Source: a virus. From it: DNA of 21,938 nt. Positions 19,501-21,938 of this stretch are shown in pieces. Position 1 is the stretch's first letter. Each line of letters starts with the position of its first letter. The notes beneath the pieces were generated by a model that worked only from the letters and a program-made list of their open reading frames with translations, searched no databases and was not told where the DNA came from. The stretch covers positions 1 through 21,938 of IMG/VR virus record IMGVR_UViG_3300025736_000238; one strand, 5' to 3'. A program made the translations under genes and the position numbers.

Positions 19501-20163
19501 ATCTGCGCCCGCGAGATTCCCATACGGATAGAGCCGCGTCACGATCTGAGTGTAGTCCTCATCTTCATCCACGCTAAGAAGATTGCGGCCACGGTCCAGA
19601 TAGGAAGAGACTGTAGCCGGTGGCGTGATCAGGTTCACGGTCCATGGATAGCTCGACGTGTCAAACGTCCACTGATACGAGCAACCGAACCGCGCCGGTA
19701 TGTCTGCCATCGCTTCGAGTAACGATGTGCCAGGCTCCCACGTATACAGGAATTGCCTGTCAAAGTCAGAGGATCCTAGTGCCCAGTTCACTGTACCTTG
19801 AAGGGCGAGCACGTCGCCTATGCTCGTGATAGACCCTGGCCCCGAGTTCAGCGTAACCTTGACCTCATCATTCATCAGCGTAGCGAAGACATGCTCACAC
19901 TCGAATCTGTAATAGGTCTTCTCACTCGTGCCGCGCTTCGCTTTCTTGATGATACGAAACAGGTCAACGCGTTCGTCGCCGTTGTAAATCTCGGCATATC
20001 TCAAGCCTGTGCATTCTGATATGTGGGGATCGTCGTAAGGCAGTGAGAACCACGCACGATAAAGTTCGTTGATGCGTTGTTCATATCCCACGTCGAACGC
20101 CTGATTCAAATCGGCTACAGGCTCGCGTGCGGCGTTATAGATGACAACTGACGCGTTCGCCAT
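16555..20163 (-). CDS. tail-associated protein (Tal-like) with repeats, 1202 aa
   Basis: Residues 1 to about 375 resemble the N-terminal domain of siphovirus tail-associated proteins (prophage tail endopeptidase/gp27-like hub): INELYRAWFSLPYDDP, RYAEIYNGDERVDLFRI, LLEAMADIPARFGCSYQW. A beta-rich connector follows. Residues about 515-640 are ten-residue repeats of the type LAVTEAKIxx, and 675-1020 are two copies of a 172-residue domain. The rest is fibre-like. The protein forms the tail-tip hub and an adhesive fibre; a lytic domain is not evident. Its ATG overlaps the Dit stop by one base (TAATG), matching the Dit-Tal order. Confidence 0.85.
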   Translation of the reverse strand: MANASVVIYNAAREPVADLNQAFDVGYEQRINELYRAWFSLPYDDPHISECTGLRYAEIYNGDERVDLFRIIKKAKRGTSEKTYYRFECEHVFATLMNDEVKVTLNSGPGSITSIGDVLALQGTVNWALGSSDFDRQFLYTWEPGTSLLEAMADIPARFGCSYQWTFDTSSYPWTVNLITPPATVSSYLDRGRNLLSVDEDEDYTQIVTRLYPYGNLAGADQLDITAIEPSGFAYVSNNVATYGLIERIWIDQRYSVAQNLYDAAVSLIAEYSVPRVKYSVAGADLYSLSGESIDEFVLGALVEVTYDDLDISVQARIVSITKSDVNGAPGDVQIQVANKAIEFDFRDAVQVNDLSALQMIDIPGGVVGALPTAPSAAGLYAATSYLGFSDGTNWRAYFDIDGKFKLVGDATHYLTFDPDAVTPLIIHSDGEWIGNVSISHLTAGDLAVQMNLTAGGSIKSQNYAAGTTGWEIDQDGSAEFQNATIRGSLNASDLDAGTLNFVTLGRSGLSVITSEITNLAITEGKLASGSVTNAKIGNLAVDTANIANLAVEEGKINSLAVTEGKIGSLAVTEGKIKNLAVTDAKIGLLAVTTAKINALAVTEAKIGALAVTEAKINNLAVTDAKINSLAVTKLTAGNLTVEMNLTAGGSVKSDNYAAGTAGWQIESDGDAEFNDVTVRGDIEMTTGSIEIVNGTETIWLNKTAGELRIGGTTYSSAPFQVSAAGALEATSGKIGGVDIDTASLTVGNAGIVVGDANNIVFFAGSSSPSLTSDFWVNTSGLLHCDQLDADGGTIGGFTIAGDDLYTDAKVDYDTIVGNGVHIGVDGIGLGDTFKVSRAGVLTCSDAVITGDLEMTTGSIELVNTGNTIWLNRTAGELRIGGTSYAAAPFQVSAAGALEATSGEIGGVTIGTDRLTVGSGGTTAGIISITDYAFYAGSATPADADFWVKTDGSMNCENIAASGGTVGGFTIATHLYTGSKTAYGDGLAGVHVGTDGIGLGAKFKVSAAGAVTCTDLTITGGTINVNSGAFAVTALGVMSCTGASIRGTLVADDITSGTLNVARISEDAITPYYASFFPTNSYLDMDNQAIYNCSTLRGGAGATTHYINMDTDIWYGASATSYLSLVASPYLRGQTDITINAGSDIYLKSGSEIWFTVNGGTTIAKCSAIVATDSVTLKVGHEGLMTFDVGGVTRYLAFREAA
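17115..18130 (-). repeat. tandem duplication of a 172-residue fibre domain inside Tal
   Basis: Two copies lie head to tail, at about 18130-17615 and 17614-17115. Matching blocks are EMTTGSIE, TAGELRIGGT, APFQVSAAGALEATSG, IGGV, FAGSSSP versus YAGSATP, GGTIGGFTIA versus GGTVGGFTIA, and HIGVDGIGLG versus HVGTDGIGLG. The copies differ in insertions and linkers, so the duplication is not recent. Confidence 0.85.
18240..18620 (-). repeat. 30-base repeats encoding a 10-residue repeat in Tal
   Basis: At least eleven consecutive units follow the pattern LAVT-E/D-x-KI-x-x, varying only at fixed places. They encode a short beta or coiled fibre segment between two copies of an LTAG-x-L...AAGT block. 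The frame is kept throughout, so this is a protein repeat and not a CRISPR array or intergenic repeat. Confidence 0.9.
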
Positions 20164-21938
20164 TATAAGTACCTCGGCTCGTGGTCCACTTCTAGGTCAA
20201 GGTCACGGGTTGCATCGTCGTCTTTCCATCGCAGCTCGTTTGTCCCTGAGTAGAGTTTCGGGAAAGTCCCCGTCATGTTTGCTCTGGCATTCACGCCATT
20301 CAGCTTGACCGTCATATTGTCCGTGTCGATTTCCAGCACGTCGCCAGCCGTGAGCGTTCCAGTGTAGCCAAGTGATTGAGTGATGTAAGCTAGTGCGACG
20401 GCCTCCATAGAAGAGGAAGCAGAGATAGTCACTGATCCTGATTTGACCGTAGTCCCTGAGCAGATAAGAGACATAACAGCTTCAATAGAAACCGCACCGC
20501 TGGCAATCAGATTCCCCGTAGTTGTCATTGACGCAATGATAGCGATCGCCGCTATCCCCTGGCGTATGCGCGTCGGATCAGCAGTGAGAGACGCGATAGA
20601 CGAAATAGAACACGCGCCCGGACGTATACGCGAAGGGACTGCGGACATAGAGGCCACGGCATCAATTGACGCAACAGCAGCCGCAATCAGATTTCCTGCA
20701 GGCGTTACTGAAGAAACTGCATCGATGGTTGTTGCACCTTGCCTTATTCGCAGAGGGACGCCAGTCATTGACGGTGTGACCGTCACGCTGCACTGTCCGC
20801 TCTTAATAGCATTCGAGTCAATGGTCACTGATACGACTGAGTTGATTGGACACACGCCGGATGCAAGCAGATTAGCCGCCACTGTCATGGCAGCCGAGGA
20901 GCTTATCGAAACATTACCATCCTTTATGCTCATTGCCACGGCTATCAGACTTGCTACAGCGTCTATCGAACAAGCGCCGAATTTCATGCGTGTTGCCAAT
21001 GCCGTCAATGATGCGATGGCGTCGATGGACACAGCGGCTGATGCAGTCAAGTTTCCTGTGGCAGTCATTGAAGAGACTGCGTTAATCGAGCAGCTTTCGC
21101 AGTACATATTCGCGGCCTTGGCAATCATGGATGCGATAGCCTCAATGGATACCGCGCCTGAAGCAATGAGATTGGCAGCGCTTATCATGGAAGAGATTGA
21201 GTTGATAGACACCACGCCCGAGGCAGTGAGATTCCCGACACTTACCATTGAAGGAATCGCAGAGATAGACACTACGCCGCTTGCTGTGATGGCTCCATCG
21301 GCCGTCATGCTTGGAACAGTTGAGATAGTGACAGCGCCGAACCTTTTCCGCGTAGCCAACGGTATCAACGATGCCACCGCAGAGATCGTTGACGCTCCCT
21401 GTTGTACGCGACCTCCTTTGATTGTCATGCTTGGGGCAGATGAGATGGACGCAGCGCCGGATGCAATCAGATTCCCTTCAGGCGACACAGAAGACACGGC
21501 TGTTATCGTCACAGCGCCGGATAATGTTTCTCCAGTTGTCCAACTTTGAGCCGCCCCGTATGCAGTGCTATCTGAGTTCGTAGCGTAAGCGCGATAGTAG
21601 TACGCTGTATTCTCAGTCAGCCCTGTCTTTGCCTGATCGAACGCGCCCTCGGCCCCTGCGCCCAACGTAGAAGACCCATCAGCGCCTGCGATATTGACAG
21701 GGTCAGATCCAGCCTTCCAGCAAAAGCCGTGCTGAGTGATTGACCCATCGCCGTCGTCTGTGATGTTACCGTTAAGGGTTGCGCCGCCTGGGACGATTAG
21801 GGTTGCGGCTTGAGTGGTGACAGTTGGAGCGACGATTATGATTTCTTCCCACGTAAGAGCGCTTGGAAGAGTAGATGGGCTTGAGAAGCTGGTCGTTATC
21901 GTAGATGTTCCGCCTGAGTGTTGGTAGATCTTGTCTGC
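20163..21938 (-). CDS. Dit-like distal tail protein with repeats (5' end outside window)
   Basis: The frame is open to the right edge, so at least 592 residues of the C-terminal part are present. The final 75 residues match the C-terminal domain of siphovirus distal tail (Dit) proteins: GTLTAGDVLEID, MTVKLNGVNA, FPKLYSGTNELRW, LEVDHEPRYL. Residues about 38-137 of the visible part are fibronectin-like (LNGNITDDGDGS, HGFCWKAG, TAYYYRAYATNS). Between them are about 19 copies of a 20-residue repeat, about 375 residues. Dit forms the ring at the tail end. Fn3-like insertions in 'evolved Dits' bind host surfaces; this repeat insert is the unusual part. Confidence 0.78.
   Translation of the reverse strand, partial: ADKIYQHSGGTSTITTSFSSPSTLPSALTWEEIIIVAPTVTTQAATLIVPGGATLNGNITDDGDGSITQHGFCWKAGSDPVNIAGADGSSTLGAGAEGAFDQAKTGLTENTAYYYRAYATNSDSTAYGAAQSWTTGETLSGAVTITAVSSVSPEGNLIASGAASISSAPSMTIKGGRVQQGASTISAVASLIPLATRKRFGAVTISTVPSMTADGAITASGVVSISAIPSMVSVGNLTASGVVSINSISSMISAANLIASGAVSIEAIASMIAKAANMYCESCSINAVSSMTATGNLTASAAVSIDAIASLTALATRMKFGACSIDAVASLIAVAMSIKDGNVSISSSAAMTVAANLLASGVCPINSVVSVTIDSNAIKSGQCSVTVTPSMTGVPLRIRQGATTIDAVSSVTPAGNLIAAAVASIDAVASMSAVPSRIRPGACSISSIASLTADPTRIRQGIAAIAIIASMTTTGNLIASGAVSIEAVMSLICSGTTVKSGSVTISASSSMEAVALAYITQSLGYTGTLTAGDVLEIDTDNMTVKLNGVNARANMTGTFPKLYSGTNELRWKDDDATRDLDLEVDHEPRYL
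20390..21518 (-). repeat. about 19 copies of a 60-base repeat encoding a 20-residue repeat
   Basis: The unit is approximately G-x-VSI-x-AI-x-SM-x-A-x-GNLIAS, with small residues at fixed places. Examples are GAVSIEAIASM, GVVSISAIPSM and AAVSIDAIASL. The period is 20 residues with one 19-residue unit. The codons differ between copies, so the array is old or under diversifying exchange. Confidence 0.9.

Noticed and set aside
20390-21518. Non-coding satellite repeats or iterons
   Set aside because: The 60-base period keeps the reading frame over more than a kilobase and variation is mostly at wobble positions, so selection acts on the protein.
20443-21549. Long open frame of 368 codons on the plus strand
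   Set aside because: It lies entirely opposite the Dit-like repeat region. The repeats avoid stops on both strands because of their biased codons. There is no SD, and every other gene runs leftward.

Overview
The window is a 21.9 kb piece of a tailed bacteriophage or prophage genome, about half G+C. Every gene I can support lies on the minus strand, so the biological order runs from the right end of the window to the left. The right end carries siphovirus-type tail-tip genes: a distal tail protein (Dit) enlarged by repeats, followed by a 1202-residue tail-associated protein (Tal). The left two thirds carry replication and recombination genes and many small accessory genes, packed with 1 to 8 base start/stop overlaps and strong Shine-Dalgarno (SD) sites. 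A signal-peptide protein with outer-membrane beta-barrel character and a lipoprotein are encoded just after the tail genes, which suggests a diderm (two-membrane) host. The species cannot be named from the sequence. No capsid, terminase, endolysin or complete integrase gene is inside the window.

Layout, in transcription order. (1) 21938-16139: Dit-like protein with a fibronectin-like domain and about 19 copies of a 20-residue repeat, then Tal with 10-residue repeats and a duplicated domain of about 172 residues, then a DUF1617-like protein. (2) 16129-15890: a YvrJ-like membrane protein. (3) 15889-13967: a possible self-contained 'moron' unit with a promoter, an 84-aa membrane-anchored protein, a beta-barrel-like protein, a hairpin-rich leader, a 278-aa lipoprotein, a 34-aa zinc ribbon and a strong intrinsic terminator. 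(4) 13965-10286: a new operon starting at a consensus promoter that contains a palindromic operator. It encodes a ParB-like protein, an Xre-type regulator, an ERF single-strand annealing protein with a YqaJ/lambda-type exonuclease, several small proteins and a SWIM zinc-finger protein. (5) 10285-10097: non-coding, with two folded elements around a promoter. (6) 10087-5885: a winged-helix replication protein, a DnaC/IstB-type helicase loader, small unknown proteins, a duplicated small gene family and a MazG-like protein. (7) 5884-5: an accessory region with two more strong promoters, a tRNA-3'-end-like segment, a 39-aa tyrosine-recombinase tail, three HNH genes plus the remnant of a fourth, two paralogous ribbon-helix-helix-like proteins, a Lar-like zinc protein and membrane or secreted proteins.

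Possible interplay. Helicase loader and winged-helix protein probably act at a nearby origin. ERF and the exonuclease form a two-component recombinase. The Xre protein is the obvious candidate to bind the operator at 13938-13954. The integrase fragment together with the tRNA-end segment hints at an ancestor that integrated into a tRNA gene. Several gene pairs in the window are duplicates of one another (NUMOD4-HNH genes, ribbon-helix-helix genes, the pair at 6109 and 7614, and the 301-aa HNH gene with its remnant), so local duplication has shaped the accessory region.
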